Positions 1 through 9,333 are shown, counted from the first letter of the stretch. The stretch: DNA of 32,513 nt from Pseudomonas sp. PICF141 (GCF_002286815.1 NZ_MUNM01000009.1:1-32513), one strand, 5' to 3'. The notes: generated by a model not told the origin, from the sequence alone. Translations and numbers: made by a program.

Positions 1-478
1 CCTTGAAGGTTTGTGGCAACAGCCGTGAGTCGTTGGCCAGTACCGTCGGCAGTTTCGGCAACAGCGTGCCGAGTTTCAGCGTGCTTTTCGAGGCACGCAT
101 TTTGGCGGTCAGGCCCAGTTCGCCGTACTCGTCCTGCGCGCCTTTGCTGGTGTCGCGGTGACGCTTGAGCAGGCCGGAGCCTGCGCGATCAGGGCTGGAA
201 TCGAGCTTGACGCCGAGCAGGCCAATGGCATCGAAGCCGACACCGATCAAACCTTCGGTGAATCCCGATTCATAGCGCAGCAGGAAACCCTGGGCCCATT
301 CCTCTTGTTTGGATTGGGCGGCGTTGTCCTGGTGATAATCACGGTTGAAATAGAAGTTGCGCAGCTCCAGGCTGGCCTTGCTGTCTTTGACAAAGTCAGC
401 AGCGGCGGGGGCCGAGAGGCTGATGACACCGCCTGCCAGCAATAATCGGGTAGCGAGGATGCGGGTGTTGCGGTCCAT
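1..478 (-). CDS. OprD-family outer membrane porin, N-terminal part (cut by window edge)
   Basis: The reading frame starts at ATG 478 and stays open to base 1, so only the first 159 residues are present. It begins with a signal peptide (MDRNTRILATRLLLAGG, then a SAPAAA-type cleavage region). After that comes the typical start of mature OprD-family porins: a FVKDSKASLELRNFYFNRDY segment, then alternating beta-strand sequence with the EEWAQGF and DAIGLLGVKLDSS motifs. Known members are monomeric 18-strand channels that take up amino acids or small carboxylates across the outer membrane. A GGGG ribosome-binding stretch lies about 8 nt upstream. The gene follows the acyl-CoA dehydrogenase on the same strand, so I infer that it admits the substrate used by that cluster. 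The family is clear; the substrate subclass cannot be assigned. Confidence 0.88.
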   Translation of the reverse strand, partial: MDRNTRILATRLLLAGGVISLSAPAAADFVKDSKASLELRNFYFNRDYHQDNAAQSKQEEWAQGFLLRYESGFTEGLIGVGFDAIGLLGVKLDSSPDRAGSGLLKRHRDTSKGAQDEYGELGLTAKMRASKSTLKLGTLLPKLPTVLANDSRLLPQTFK

Positions 479-520
479 GGTGAAGCCCCTTTGTTTTTAT
501 TATGGAAAGACAGGTCCCGC

Positions 521-545
521 AGCCCTCGCCAGGTGGGCGAGGGCT
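521..545 (-). terminator. Hairpin between acyl-CoA dehydrogenase and porin gene
   Basis: A perfect 10-bp inverted repeat (AGCCCTCGCC / GGCGAGGGCT) has a 5-nt loop. It lies downstream of the acyl-CoA dehydrogenase stop and upstream of the porin start. On the minus strand no U-run follows the stem, so it may be a partial terminator or an mRNA-stabilising hairpin rather than a full stop. Confidence 0.45.
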
Positions 546-606
546 TATCAATAAAAAACGCGAACGCCAAAAAGAGAGGAGCGTGGCGCCGCGTGCGGTT
601 CAATCG

Positions 607-2379
607 TTAGAACTGTTCGGCACTCAGGCCAAACAACGAGGCACTGCCCGCGCGGATGGATTGCTCCAGGCTCAAAATGCGCGGCAGCAAGCGGTGAATG
701 TAGAAGTCCGCGGTGGCGATTTTCGCGCCATAAAACCCTGCATCCTCGGGCAGCTTTTGCTTGGCAACCTGCGCCATTCGCGCCCAGAGCCAGGCATAGG
801 CGACGTAACCGAACAGGTGCAAATACTCCACCGAAGCAGCGCCGACTTCGTTGCGATTGGTCGCGGCCTGATCCTGCAGCCAGTCGCTCAGGTCTTCCAG
901 ACGCTGCACGGCATCGAACAGTTGAGCGCAGTAGGGCGCATCGGGCTGATGGGCGAAATGACGGATCTGGCCGGTGAACTGGCGCAGCGCGGAGCCCTTG
1001 TCGGCGAGCACTTTGCGTCCAAGCAAGTCCAGGGCCTGAATGCCGTTGGTGCCTTCGTAGATCTGCGCGATGCGCACGTCACGGACCAATTGTTCCTGGC
1101 CCCATTCGCGGATGTAGCCATGGCCGCCGAACACTTGCTGGCCGTTGATGCAGCTTTCCAGCCCCGTGTCGGTGAAGAACGCCTTGGCCACTGGCGTCAG
1201 CAGCGCAACCAGAGATTGCGCGTTGTCCCGTTCCTGGACGTCATCGGAAAACTTCGCCAGATCGAGTTGCTGGCCGACATAACTGGCGAACGCACGGCCG
1301 CCCTCGGTCATGGCTTTCATGCTCAGCAGCATGCGGCGCACATCAGGGTGGACGATGATCGGGTCGGCCACTTTGTCCGGAGCTATGGCACCGGTCGGCG
1401 CGCGACTCTGAACACGTTCACGTGCATAGGCGACGGCGCTCTGATAGGACGCTTCGGCGCAGCCAATGCCCTGAATGCCGATGGACAGGCGTTCGTAATT
1501 CATCATGGTGAACATCGCCGCCAAACCTTTGTTGGCTTCGCCGACCAGCCAGCCGCTGGCGCCGTCGAAGTTCATCACGCAGGTGGCCGAGGCCTTGATG
1601 CCCATCTTGTGTTCGATCGAACCGCAACTCACCGCGTTGGCATCGCCGAGGGAACCGTCGGCATTGACCAGCACTTTAGGCACGACGAACAGTGAGATGC
1701 CTTTGGGCCCCGCCGGTGCGTCCGGCAGTTTGGCCAGCACTAGATGGACAATGTTTTCGGTCAGGTCCTGATCACCACCGGTGATGAAGATCTTGCTGCC
1801 GGTGATGCTGAAGCTGCCATCGGCCCGGGGTTCGGCGCGGGTGCGGATAATCCCCAGATCGGTGCCGGCGTGGGCTTCGGTCAGGCACATGGAACCGGCC
1901 CAGCGGCCTTCGTACATTGGCGGCAGGTAGAGGTTTTTCAGGGTGTCACTGGCGTGGGCATCCAGTGCCAGGCAGGCACCGGAACTCAACGCCGAATACA
2001 GCGCGAAGCTTGCGTTGGCGCCATAGAGCATTTCTTCGAACTGCACGGCGAGCATCTTCGGCATGCCCATGCCGCCAAAATCGGCGTTGCCGGACAGGCC
2101 CACCCAGCCGCCTTCGATGTAGGTGGCATAAGCCTGTTTGAAACCGATCGGCGTGCTGACTTGGCCGTCGCTCCACTGGGCTCCTTCCTCGTCACCACTG
2201 CGATTCAATGGCGCAATCAGGTGCGAGGTGACTTTGGCCGCCTCCTCAAGAATGGCGTCAGCGGTGGCGGCGTCGACACTGTCGGCCAGGGCCGGCAAGC
2301 GTGCCCACAGGGTCGGGGCGTCGAACACTTCATGCAAGACAAAGCGCATGTCGCGCAGCGGGGCGTTGAATTCGGGCAT
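607..2379 (-). CDS. Acyl-CoA dehydrogenase, long (~590 aa) DmdC-like type
   Basis: This FAD enzyme introduces the alpha-beta double bond of an acyl-CoA, the first oxidation step of beta-oxidation. The protein has 590 residues. It opens with the short N-terminal extension typical of the long subfamily (MPEFNAPLRDMRFVLHEV). The ACAD core follows, with the CLTEAHAGTDLG flavin/substrate motif and IYEGTNGIQ, whose Glu (E442) aligns with the catalytic base of the family. The extra C-terminal helical domain is present. An upstream in-frame ATG at 2412 exists, but ATG 2379 has a GAGG ribosome site and starts at the conserved N-terminus, so I chose it. This subfamily includes 3-methylmercaptopropionyl-CoA dehydrogenase (DmdC), and the nearby synthetase is DmdB-like. 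The substrate cannot be read from sequence; a fatty acyl-CoA is equally possible. Confidence 0.92.
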   Translation of the reverse strand: MPEFNAPLRDMRFVLHEVFDAPTLWARLPALADSVDAATADAILEEAAKVTSHLIAPLNRSGDEEGAQWSDGQVSTPIGFKQAYATYIEGGWVGLSGNADFGGMGMPKMLAVQFEEMLYGANASFALYSALSSGACLALDAHASDTLKNLYLPPMYEGRWAGSMCLTEAHAGTDLGIIRTRAEPRADGSFSITGSKIFITGGDQDLTENIVHLVLAKLPDAPAGPKGISLFVVPKVLVNADGSLGDANAVSCGSIEHKMGIKASATCVMNFDGASGWLVGEANKGLAAMFTMMNYERLSIGIQGIGCAEASYQSAVAYARERVQSRAPTGAIAPDKVADPIIVHPDVRRMLLSMKAMTEGGRAFASYVGQQLDLAKFSDDVQERDNAQSLVALLTPVAKAFFTDTGLESCINGQQVFGGHGYIREWGQEQLVRDVRIAQIYEGTNGIQALDLLGRKVLADKGSALRQFTGQIRHFAHQPDAPYCAQLFDAVQRLEDLSDWLQDQAATNRNEVGAASVEYLHLFGYVAYAWLWARMAQVAKQKLPEDAGFYGAKIATADFYIHRLLPRILSLEQSIRAGSASLFGLSAEQF

Positions 2380-2404
2380 AACGTGAACCTCAAAAGGGTG
2401 TGCG

Positions 2405-2439
2405 AAGGGCACGGCACCGCTGGAGCAGGCCGTGCCCTT
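2405..2439 (-). terminator. Strong hairpin between actP and acyl-CoA dehydrogenase
   Basis: A perfect 11-bp inverted repeat (AAGGGCACGGC / GCCGTGCCCTT) has a 13-nt loop. It sits immediately after the symporter stop codon and before the dehydrogenase start. There is no clear U-run on the minus strand, so read-through into the dehydrogenase is plausible. It may set the ratio of transporter to enzyme mRNA. Confidence 0.55.
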
Positions 2440-2443
2440 TCAA

Positions 2444-4114
2444 TCAATGAGCGCAAGCGCTGGCGGCACCGAGGCCGGTCTGGGCGCGAACGAACTGGTC
2501 GGCGTAAGCGTCACGCTCCTTGTCGGCCCGCACGCTGCGGTCGAGTTTCGACACCACGACGATCACGAAGAACGCCAGTGGCATGGAGAACAGTGCCGGG
2601 TGGTCGTACGGGAAGATCGCCTGTGCATGGCCGAGCACGGTGACCCAGACCGCAGGCGAGAGGATCACCAGGACCAGCGCGCAGATCAGCCCGGCGAAAC
2701 CGCCGATGATTGCGCCTTTGGTGGTCAAGCCTTTCCAGTACATGGCCATGATCAGCACCGGGAAGTTGGTCGACGCGGCGATGCCGAAGGTCAGGCCCAC
2801 CAGGAACGCGACGTTCATCTTCTCGAACAGAATGCCCAGCAGAATCGCGATGATGCCAAGGCCCACGGTGGCCATGCGGGTCACGCGCATTTCCTGTTTC
2901 TCGCTGGCTTTGCCCTTCTTGAACACCGCGGCGTAGAGGTCGTGGGAAATCGCCGAAGCACCGGCCAGGGCCAGCCCGGAAACCACCGCAAGGATGGTGG
3001 CGAAGGCCACGGCCGAGAGGAAACCGAAGAACAGATTGCCACCGACCGCTTTGGCCAGGTGCATGGCGACCATGTTGCCGCCACCAATCAAGGTGCCGCC
3101 GACTTCGCCATTGACGTAGTACTGCGGGTCGGTGCCGATGATCACCATCGCGGCGAAGCCCAGGGTGCATACCACCAGGAAGAAGAAGCCGATGAAACCG
3201 GTGGCGTAGAACACTGATTTTCGCGCTTCCTTGGCGTTAGGCACGGTAAAGAAACGCATCAGAATGTGCGGCAGGCCGGCAATCCCGAACACCAGGCCTA
3301 GCGACATCGAAGCGGTGTTGATCGGGTCGGCGAGCATTGAGCCGGGGCCCATGATGTTCCAGCCGCTGGCATGGGCTTCGACGGCTTTGCTGGCCAGGGT
3401 TTCGTAGCTGAAGCCGAATTGCGACATGGCCATCAACGCCAGGGTCGTGCCGCCAGCCAGCAACAACACAGCCTTGATGATCTGCACCCACGTGGTGGCG
3501 ATCATGCCGCCGAAAATCACATACACCAGCATCAGCGCGCCGACGATCATCACGGCTACCGGGTAGTCGAGACCGAACAGCAACTTGATCAATTGACCGG
3601 CACCGACCATCTGCACGATCAGGTAGCAGCACACCACCGTCAACGAACCAAACGCGGCGAAGATCCGCACTTTGTTCTGATCCAGGCGATAGGACACGAT
3701 GTCGGCAAAGGTGTAGCGCCCCAGGTTGCGCAGGCGCTCAGCCATCAGGAAGGTGATGATCGGCCAGCCAACAAAGAAGCCGATGGTATAGATGAAGCCA
3801 TCGTAGCCCTTGGCGAACACCAGGCTGGACAGCCCCAGCAGCGTGGCGGCGGACATGTAGTCACCGGCAATTGCCAGACCGTTCTGGAACCCGGTGATGC
3901 CACCGCCCGCGGTGTAGAAGTCCGACGTAGATTTGGTTTGCCGCGCGGCCCACCAGGTGATGGCCAATGTGCCCAGCACGAAGACGAAGAACATGCCGAT
4001 CGCATGCAGGTTGAGCGGTTGTTTTTCCACCGCACCCAGCGCAGGTGCAGCCAACACGACGGAGGCCGGCAACAGCCCGGCAGTGGCGAGGAGAACTTTA
4101 CGCAGCAGGTTCAT
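2444..4114 (-). CDS. actP: ActP-type cation/monocarboxylate symporter (SSS family)
   Basis: This sodium:solute symporter in the inner membrane imports acetate or related short monocarboxylates. The protein is 556 residues, close to the usual ActP length of about 550. It begins with a cleavable-looking hydrophobic N-terminus ([20 protein letters not shown]), followed by about 13 hydrophobic segments. SSS-family signatures are visible: [31 protein letters not shown], and [15 protein letters not shown]. The start at 4114 overlaps the stop of the DUF485 gene in a TAATG junction, which implies translational coupling. The 610-codon open frame reaching 4276 is only an upstream extension through the neighbour. 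Pairing with a DUF485 protein is the standard acs/actP-type arrangement. The true substrate here may be a longer fatty acid, given the neighbours. Confidence 0.93.
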   Translation of the reverse strand: MNLLRKVLLATAGLLPASVVLAAPALGAVEKQPLNLHAIGMFFVFVLGTLAITWWAARQTKSTSDFYTAGGGITGFQNGLAIAGDYMSAATLLGLSSLVFAKGYDGFIYTIGFFVGWPIITFLMAERLRNLGRYTFADIVSYRLDQNKVRIFAAFGSLTVVCCYLIVQMVGAGQLIKLLFGLDYPVAVMIVGALMLVYVIFGGMIATTWVQIIKAVLLLAGGTTLALMAMSQFGFSYETLASKAVEAHASGWNIMGPGSMLADPINTASMSLGLVFGIAGLPHILMRFFTVPNAKEARKSVFYATGFIGFFFLVVCTLGFAAMVIIGTDPQYYVNGEVGGTLIGGGNMVAMHLAKAVGGNLFFGFLSAVAFATILAVVSGLALAGASAISHDLYAAVFKKGKASEKQEMRVTRMATVGLGIIAILLGILFEKMNVAFLVGLTFGIAASTNFPVLIMAMYWKGLTTKGAIIGGFAGLICALVLVILSPAVWVTVLGHAQAIFPYDHPALFSMPLAFFVIVVVSKLDRSVRADKERDAYADQFVRAQTGLGAASACAH

Positions 4115-4440
4115 TACTTGCTCTCCTCGAGAATGGCCGCGCCCAGTGCGTCGAAGCGGGTGTTGGCGCTGTAGACGTACCAACCGGTCAGTAGCCAGGA
4201 AAAAATGATGATCGCCGCGCCAACCGGCATGCCCAGGGTCAACATCCGATGTTCGGCGAGCGGTGCATGCAGCCACTGCGGGGCAAACGCCACGACCAGC
4301 ATGAACGCGTAGTAGGTGCCGAGCACGGCAGCACTCAGCGACCAGGCCAGGCGCGAACGGCTGCTCACCAATTGAAGGAATTTCGGGTTGGACCGAATGC
4401 GTTCACAGCGTTGGGTATCGGTTGAATGGATGTCGATCAT
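4114..4440 (-). CDS. DUF485 (YjcH-like) inner membrane protein
   Basis: This 108-residue protein has two transmembrane segments, around residues 32-53 ([20 protein letters not shown]) and 70-92. The N-terminus contains [20 protein letters not shown], which matches the DUF485 family. Members are nearly always encoded directly before an ActP-like symporter and are presumed to be accessory subunits. I chose ATG 4440 because GGAG lies 8 nt upstream; the frame can be extended to 4506 without a good ribosome site. The stop codon TAA shares its last base with the symporter ATG. Confidence 0.9.
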   Translation of the reverse strand: MIDIHSTDTQRCERIRSNPKFLQLVSSRSRLAWSLSAAVLGTYYAFMLVVAFAPQWLHAPLAEHRMLTLGMPVGAAIIIFSWLLTGWYVYSANTRFDALGAAILEESK

Positions 4441-4517
4441 GGGTGGCTCCACATTGTTTTTGTTATCAGTGTGTAGGTCAGGGGCAGGGCCAAATTCAGC
4501 CTGCACGAGCCCGAAGC

Positions 4518-4536
4518 GGCAGGTAAAACACCTGCC
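4518..4536 (-). terminator. Small hairpin after acyl-CoA synthetase gene
   Basis: A 7-bp inverted repeat (GGCAGGT / ACCTGCC) with a 5-nt loop lies 27 nt after the synthetase stop and before the DUF485 gene. No U-run is seen on the minus strand, so it is more likely an intergenic attenuator or processing site than a full terminator. Confidence 0.3.
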
Positions 4537-4562
4537 ACCTGGTGGGTACGACGTTGATTCGG

Positions 4563-6185
4563 TTAGAGCGCTTTGGCCCTGTCGCGCAGAACGTACTTCT
4601 GGATCTTGCCGGTTGAAGTCTTCGGCAACAGGGTGAAAATCACTGTGCGCGGGACTTTGAAACCGGCCAGGTGTTCGCGGCAGAAACTGATGATGTCGGC
4701 CTCGCGAACGTCCTGGTGATCAGCCTTCAATGTAATAAAGGCACAGGGCGTTTCACCCCATTTCTCATCGGGACGGGCGACGACGGCCGCTTCCATGACG
4801 GCCGGATGGCGATAGAGCACACCTTCCAGTTCGATGGTGGAAATGTTCTCACCGCCGGAAATGATGATGTCCTTGAGTCGGTCCTTGATTTCGACGTAAC
4901 CGTTGGGATGACACACCGCCAGGTCGCCGGTGTGGAACCAGCCGCCGTCGAACGCTTCGGCTGTGGCGGTCGGGTTCTTCAAGTAGCCCTTCATCACGGT
5001 GTTGCCACGCATGAAGATCTCACCGATGGTCTGACCGTCTCGCGGGGTCGGCTCCAGCGTCTTCGAATCGCCAACCATCACGCCTTCGAGCGTCGGGTAT
5101 CGCACGCCCTGACGGGATTTGATTTGCGCCCGTTCGTCCAGCGGCAACTCATCCCATTCGGCATGCCAGGCGCAGAGCGTCACCGGGCCATAGGTTTCGG
5201 TCAGGCCATAGACGTGGGTGACCTTGATGCCCATTTGCTCCACGGCGCCGATCACCTTGGCCGGCGGTGCGGCACCGGCGACCATCGCGTTGACCGGGTG
5301 ATCGATCGCCGCTTTAGCTGATTCCGGCATGTTGACCAAGGCATTGAGCACGATCGGCGCAGCGCACAGATGGGTGACCTGATGCTCGCGGATCAGCGTG
5401 AGGATTTTCTGTGGATCGACGCGGCGCAGAAACACATGCACACCGGCCATGGCGGTGATGATCCACGGGTAGCACCAACCGTTGCAATGGAACATCGGCA
5501 AGGTCCAGAGGTACACCGGATGGTTACCCATGGCCCAGGTCATCTGGTTGCCCAATGAGTTCAGGTAAGCCCCCCGATGGTGGTAAACCACGCCTTTGGG
5601 GTTGCCGGTGGTGCCGGAAGTGTAATTCAGCGAGATGGCTTGCCATTCATCATCGGGCCACTGCCAGGCGAAAGCAGGGTCGCCTTCGGCCAACAGTGCT
5701 TCATAGTCCAGGTCGCTGACCGCCTGGCCTTCGCCGTACTCCAGATCATTAACGTCGATGACCAATGGCGGGTGATCCAGCATGCCGATCGCCGCGTGAA
5801 TCACATCATGGAACTCACGGTCGGTAATCAGCACCTTGGCTTCGCCATGTTGCAGCATGAAGGCGATGGCCTCAGCATCCAGACGCACGTTGAGCGGGTT
5901 GAGCACCGCGCCGATCATCGGCACGCCGAAATGCACTTCGAGCATCTCGGGAATGTTGGGCAACATCACCGCTACCGTGTCGTTCTTGCCGATGCCGCGA
6001 CCGGCCAGCGCCGAGGCCAGACGGCGGCAGCGGGTGTAGGTCTGCGCCCAGGTGCGGCGAATCGAGCCATGGATGACAGCGGGATAGTGTGGGTAAACGC
6101 TGGCGGTGCGCTCGATGAAGCTGAGCGGAGACAAGGCAATATGGTTGACAGCCGCAGGGCCTAGCCCTTGTTCATAGATCGACAT
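4563..6185 (-). CDS. Acyl-CoA synthetase (AMP-forming, ANL superfamily)
   Basis: This enzyme activates a carboxylic acid to its CoA thioester through an acyl-adenylate. The 540-residue protein carries the ATP-binding signature YTSGTTGNPKGVVYHHRG, the YGLTETYGP motif, the WFHTGDLAV aspartate motif, and the C-terminal KTSTGKIQK motif with the adenylation lysine at K527. The N-terminal sequence (LSPLSFIERTASVYPHYPAV) belongs to the clade that contains DmdB (methylmercaptopropionate-CoA ligase) and plant-type acyl-activating enzymes, which often take short or medium chains. It is the first gene of the minus-strand cluster. It is followed by a carboxylate symporter and an acyl-CoA dehydrogenase and is divergent from a two-component system. 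Chain-length preference is not visible. Confidence 0.92.
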   Translation of the reverse strand: MSIYEQGLGPAAVNHIALSPLSFIERTASVYPHYPAVIHGSIRRTWAQTYTRCRRLASALAGRGIGKNDTVAVMLPNIPEMLEVHFGVPMIGAVLNPLNVRLDAEAIAFMLQHGEAKVLITDREFHDVIHAAIGMLDHPPLVIDVNDLEYGEGQAVSDLDYEALLAEGDPAFAWQWPDDEWQAISLNYTSGTTGNPKGVVYHHRGAYLNSLGNQMTWAMGNHPVYLWTLPMFHCNGWCYPWIITAMAGVHVFLRRVDPQKILTLIREHQVTHLCAAPIVLNALVNMPESAKAAIDHPVNAMVAGAAPPAKVIGAVEQMGIKVTHVYGLTETYGPVTLCAWHAEWDELPLDERAQIKSRQGVRYPTLEGVMVGDSKTLEPTPRDGQTIGEIFMRGNTVMKGYLKNPTATAEAFDGGWFHTGDLAVCHPNGYVEIKDRLKDIIISGGENISTIELEGVLYRHPAVMEAAVVARPDEKWGETPCAFITLKADHQDVREADIISFCREHLAGFKVPRTVIFTLLPKTSTGKIQKYVLRDRAKAL

Positions 6186-6416
6186 GTACGGGTACTCGGT
6201 GGCTGATTGTTAGCTCTATAGGTGACCCTTCCAGCGTTGCCGCTGAGGGCACCTTTTATGTCCGGTTTGCTTTATATAACATTCAGCTGCTGATATGGAA
6301 GTACAACCTACGTCATATAGGATATGTACTATATTTGATTCTTATGGATCTAAATCAATACAGTCACACCGCCAAGGCCGGTATATCCTTGGCTTCCCCA
6401 ACGAAGCGGACCTGTG
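6186..6416. promoter_or_regulatory. Divergent promoter region between acyl-CoA synthetase and sensor kinase
   Basis: This 231-bp AT-richer spacer separates two divergent units. It contains three inverted repeats: CAGCG-TTGC-CGCTG at 6232-6245, CATAT-AGG-ATATG at 6314-6326, and GCCAAGG / CCTTGGC at 6371-6393. The last would fold in the 5' leader of the kinase mRNA, about 23 nt before its start. The central dyad at 6314-6326 is the best candidate for a dimeric response-regulator site. I could not identify a convincing sigma-54 (-24/-12) or sigma-70 promoter by eye. Confidence 0.45.
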
Positions 6417-8693
6417 ATGACCCTGACCCCCGTTCGATTGCACAGCTGGTTGCGCCTGCAGCGCGAGGGTGTGTCCCTGGCCGCCCGGGCCGATGCGTTG
6501 TGCCGTGCGCTGCAGGATTGCCCCGAGGTGCGCCGGGCGGTTTATCTGAGTTGGCAACCCAATGCGCGGATTTACAGCCACGAGGGCGCCGCCCAGCATT
6601 TTCCACCGGGGCTGGGCGACCCTTCGCTGGCCAGCGATCAGCGGTTGTTTGATCGGCTGGCCGAAGCGGGGCGGCTGGATCTGGCTCAAGTACGTCAACT
6701 CGATTGCTGGTTGGCCGGGCGACTGCGCCGGGCCGCTATCAGCCATGGCCAGGTGTTTGATCTGGCGTTGCAACCGGGGCAGGCGGGTTTGTTGCTGGTG
6801 GAAGTGTGCGAGGGCGTGAGTCTTGATTGGCTGGGTTGGGTGCAGGACTTGCTGACGACGCTACTGAGCAGCGTCAATGGCATGCTGCGCGGCTCACCGC
6901 TGTTGGGGCACGATCCACAGCCGAGTCTGTTGCTCGATGCCCAGGGCCGACCGCTGGAGTTCAATGCCGCGCTGCTGGCACTGCTCGCCGAAAAGCCGCT
7001 GACTGATGTGCTGGGTTTTCTGCCGGTCAATCACCGGGTGCTTGTACGCGCCTGCCTGGACCAGCAACGCGCCATCGAAGGGGTCGAAGCCCAGTTCGAA
7101 ACGCAGATCCTGATCTGGACGTTTATCCCCGATCCCCAGGACAACCGTGTGCTCGCCCGTTGCCGCGATGCCACGGCACAAGTGCTGGCCGAGCGTGAAG
7201 CGGCCACGGCGCGGCGGCTGTATCGGCTGATCATTGAAAACACCACTGACCTGATTTCCAGGCATACACCGGACGGGCGCTTTCTCGATGCCTCGCCGGC
7301 GTCCTGGACATTGCTCGGCTACTGGCCGGAGGAGTTGCGCGGGCAAATGGCCCAAGGCTTGTTCCATGGTCAGGACCTGGCCAGCCTGGTACAGCGCGCG
7401 CGGGATGCCCTGGAGCAGGACGGTTATCACACGATGACGTATCGGATTCGCCATCGGGATGGGCATTACCTGTGGTTTGAAACCGCCAGCCGGGCGATTC
7501 GCGAGACCTATACCGGGACAGTGGTGGAAGTGGTCAGCGTGTCCCGGGACATTACCGCCCGGGTGCACGCCGAGGAGAACAAACGACGCCTGGCGGAAGT
7601 CGTCGAGGCCAACACCGATCCGGTATTGTTCATCGACCCCGAGGGGCAAGTCACTTACCTCAATCCAGCGGCGCGGCGCATCCTGGGAATCGATGAGCAA
7701 CAACCGATGCCAGCCCTGGCAACGTTGTTCGCCAGCAGCGACCTGGCACGTCTGCAGCGTGATGGCTGGAGCAGTGCCGAGCGTGACGGTGTCTGGAGCA
7801 CCGATGCGCGATTGCAGCCACCGGCAGGCGGCACTTCAGTGCCGGTATCGCTGGTGCTGCTGGCGCACCGTTCGGCCGGCGGCGAGCGCTATTACTCGTT
7901 GGTGGCGCGGGACATGACCGAGCGTGAACTGCGTGAAGTGCAACAGCGCCGCCATCAGGACGAACTGGCGCACACCGCGCGGTTGGTCACCCTGGGTGAA
8001 TTGGCCTCGGGCATCGCACACGAAATAAACCAGCCATTGGCGGCGGTGGTCAATTACGCCAATGCCAGCCAGCGCTATTTACAGACACTGGATTCCAATC
8101 CCCAGGCTGCCGCCCGGGTGGCGCAAGGCCTGGAGCGCATTACCCACCACGCCACGCATGCTTCAGAAGTGATCAGACGTTTGCGGGCGTTTCTGCGTAA
8201 GGGGCAACGCCGGATGCAGGCCTTGAATTTCACCGACGTCGCCCGCGAAGCCGTGCGTTTATGCGCCTGGGAGGCGAGCAATTGCCAAGTGACAATCGAG
8301 GATCGCCTACCGGATAATCTGCCGCCGATTTATGCCGACCGGGTGCTGCTGGAGCAGGTCCTGCTCAATCTCTTGCGAAATGCCATCGATGCCAACCGCG
8401 AACAGCATCCGGGGCAACCCTCGCTGATCGTGATGGCTGCGGGGCAGGGCGCTGGTGCAACCGTGGAAATCAGTGTGCAAGACCAGGGCCCGGGCGTCAG
8501 CGAGCCCGAACTGGAGCAGATATTTACCCCGTTCTATACCAGCAAGGCCGATGGCCTGGGGCTCGGTTTGTCCATGAGCCGCAGCATCATCGAAGGTTTT
8601 GGTGGCGAATTACAGGCTCGACGCCAACCTGTCGGGCTGCTGATGTGCTGCCGTTTGCCGCTGGCCGGCCCAACAAAACAACAACAGGAATAA
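6417..8693 (+). CDS. PAS-domain sensor histidine kinase, FixL-like
   Basis: This 758-residue kinase shows no transmembrane segment, so it is probably a cytosolic sensor. Domains in order: an N-terminal region of unknown fold (about 1-165); three PAS-like domains (about 168-260, 266-385 and 390-510); the HisKA dimerisation domain with the phosphoacceptor H535 in GELASGIAHEINQPLAAVV; and the HATPase domain with an N-box (NLLRNAIDANR), a G1 box (DQGPGV), an F-box (FTPFYTSK) and a G2 box (GLGLGLSMS). ATG 6417 is preferred over the adjacent GTG 6414. The response regulator gene begins 4 nt after the stop. Being divergent from the acyl-CoA synthetase cluster, it probably senses carboxylate availability or redox/energy state and controls that cluster; this is inference. 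Confidence 0.93.
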   Translation: MTLTPVRLHSWLRLQREGVSLAARADALCRALQDCPEVRRAVYLSWQPNARIYSHEGAAQHFPPGLGDPSLASDQRLFDRLAEAGRLDLAQVRQLDCWLAGRLRRAAISHGQVFDLALQPGQAGLLLVEVCEGVSLDWLGWVQDLLTTLLSSVNGMLRGSPLLGHDPQPSLLLDAQGRPLEFNAALLALLAEKPLTDVLGFLPVNHRVLVRACLDQQRAIEGVEAQFETQILIWTFIPDPQDNRVLARCRDATAQVLAEREAATARRLYRLIIENTTDLISRHTPDGRFLDASPASWTLLGYWPEELRGQMAQGLFHGQDLASLVQRARDALEQDGYHTMTYRIRHRDGHYLWFETASRAIRETYTGTVVEVVSVSRDITARVHAEENKRRLAEVVEANTDPVLFIDPEGQVTYLNPAARRILGIDEQQPMPALATLFASSDLARLQRDGWSSAERDGVWSTDARLQPPAGGTSVPVSLVLLAHRSAGGERYYSLVARDMTERELREVQQRRHQDELAHTARLVTLGELASGIAHEINQPLAAVVNYANASQRYLQTLDSNPQAAARVAQGLERITHHATHASEVIRRLRAFLRKGQRRMQALNFTDVAREAVRLCAWEASNCQVTIEDRLPDNLPPIYADRVLLEQVLLNLLRNAIDANREQHPGQPSLIVMAAGQGAGATVEISVQDQGPGVSEPELEQIFTPFYTSKADGLGLGLSMSRSIIEGFGGELQARRQPVGLLMCCRLPLAGPTKQQQE

Positions 8694-8697
8694 CGTA

Positions 8698-9333
8698 ATG
8701 GCAGGTGTGACGGAGCACGTGGTGTATGTGGTCGACGATGACCAAGGCATGCTCGATTCAACCGTCTGGTTGTTGGAGTCGGTAGGGCTCAAAGCCTTGC
8801 CGTTTACCAGTGGCGTGGAGTTTCTCAATGCCTGTGATGCCAGACTTGATGCCTGCGTGCTGCTCGATGTTCGCATGCCCGGCATGGGCGGTTTGAACGT
8901 GCAGGAAGAAATGCGTGCACGTGAGCTGAACCTGCCGATCATTTTCGTCAGCGGGCACGCAGATGTGCCGATCGTGGTTCGCGCCTTCAAGGCGGGCGCC
9001 CACGACTTCATCGAGAAACCCTACAACGAACAATTGCTGCTGGACAGCGTGCAACAGGCGCTCAGCAACTGCGCGGCAAACCGCTCGGGCAATCAGGGGC
9101 ACGAAGCCTTGCAGGCGCGCTTGCTGACCCTGACCCCACGGGAGCGCGATGTCTTGCTGCCACTGGTCCAGGGTTACACCACCCGCGAGATCGCCGAGCA
9201 ACTGGGCGTCAGTGCGAAAACCGTCGATCTGTATCGTTCGCGGGTGATGAAACGCATGCAGGCCAATACCTTGCCGGACCTGGTGGGCATGGCCATCGCC
9301 GCTGAACTGGTCGATCCGCTGAAGCTGCGGTGA
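8698..9333 (+). CDS. FixJ/LuxR-type response regulator
   Basis: The protein has 211 residues. The receiver domain (1-125) has the acidic pocket VVDDD (D13-D15), phosphoacceptor D57 in LLDVRMPG, the switch residue in FVSGHAD, and the conserved lysine in IEKPY. The C-terminal LuxR/GerE helix-turn-helix follows (LTPRERDVLLPLVQGYTTREIAEQLGVS..KTVDLYRSRVMKRM). It forms an operon with the preceding kinase, 4 nt apart, with AGGA as its ribosome site. It is the cognate output protein and probably binds DNA in the 6186-6416 spacer to activate the divergent carboxylate genes; the target is inferred from position. Confidence 0.94.
   Translation: MAGVTEHVVYVVDDDQGMLDSTVWLLESVGLKALPFTSGVEFLNACDARLDACVLLDVRMPGMGGLNVQEEMRARELNLPIIFVSGHADVPIVVRAFKAGAHDFIEKPYNEQLLLDSVQQALSNCAANRSGNQGHEALQARLLTLTPRERDVLLPLVQGYTTREIAEQLGVSAKTVDLYRSRVMKRMQANTLPDLVGMAIAAELVDPLKLR

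Noticed and set aside
502..1695. Open frame of 397 codons on the plus strand opposite the acyl-CoA dehydrogenase
   Set aside because: Shadow of a clearly conserved gene on the other strand; the composition is not protein-like.
2432..3217. Open frames on the plus strand opposite the ActP gene (also 3371-4174)
   Set aside because: His/Asp/Gln-rich translations that mirror hydrophobic codons of the symporter; no independent support.
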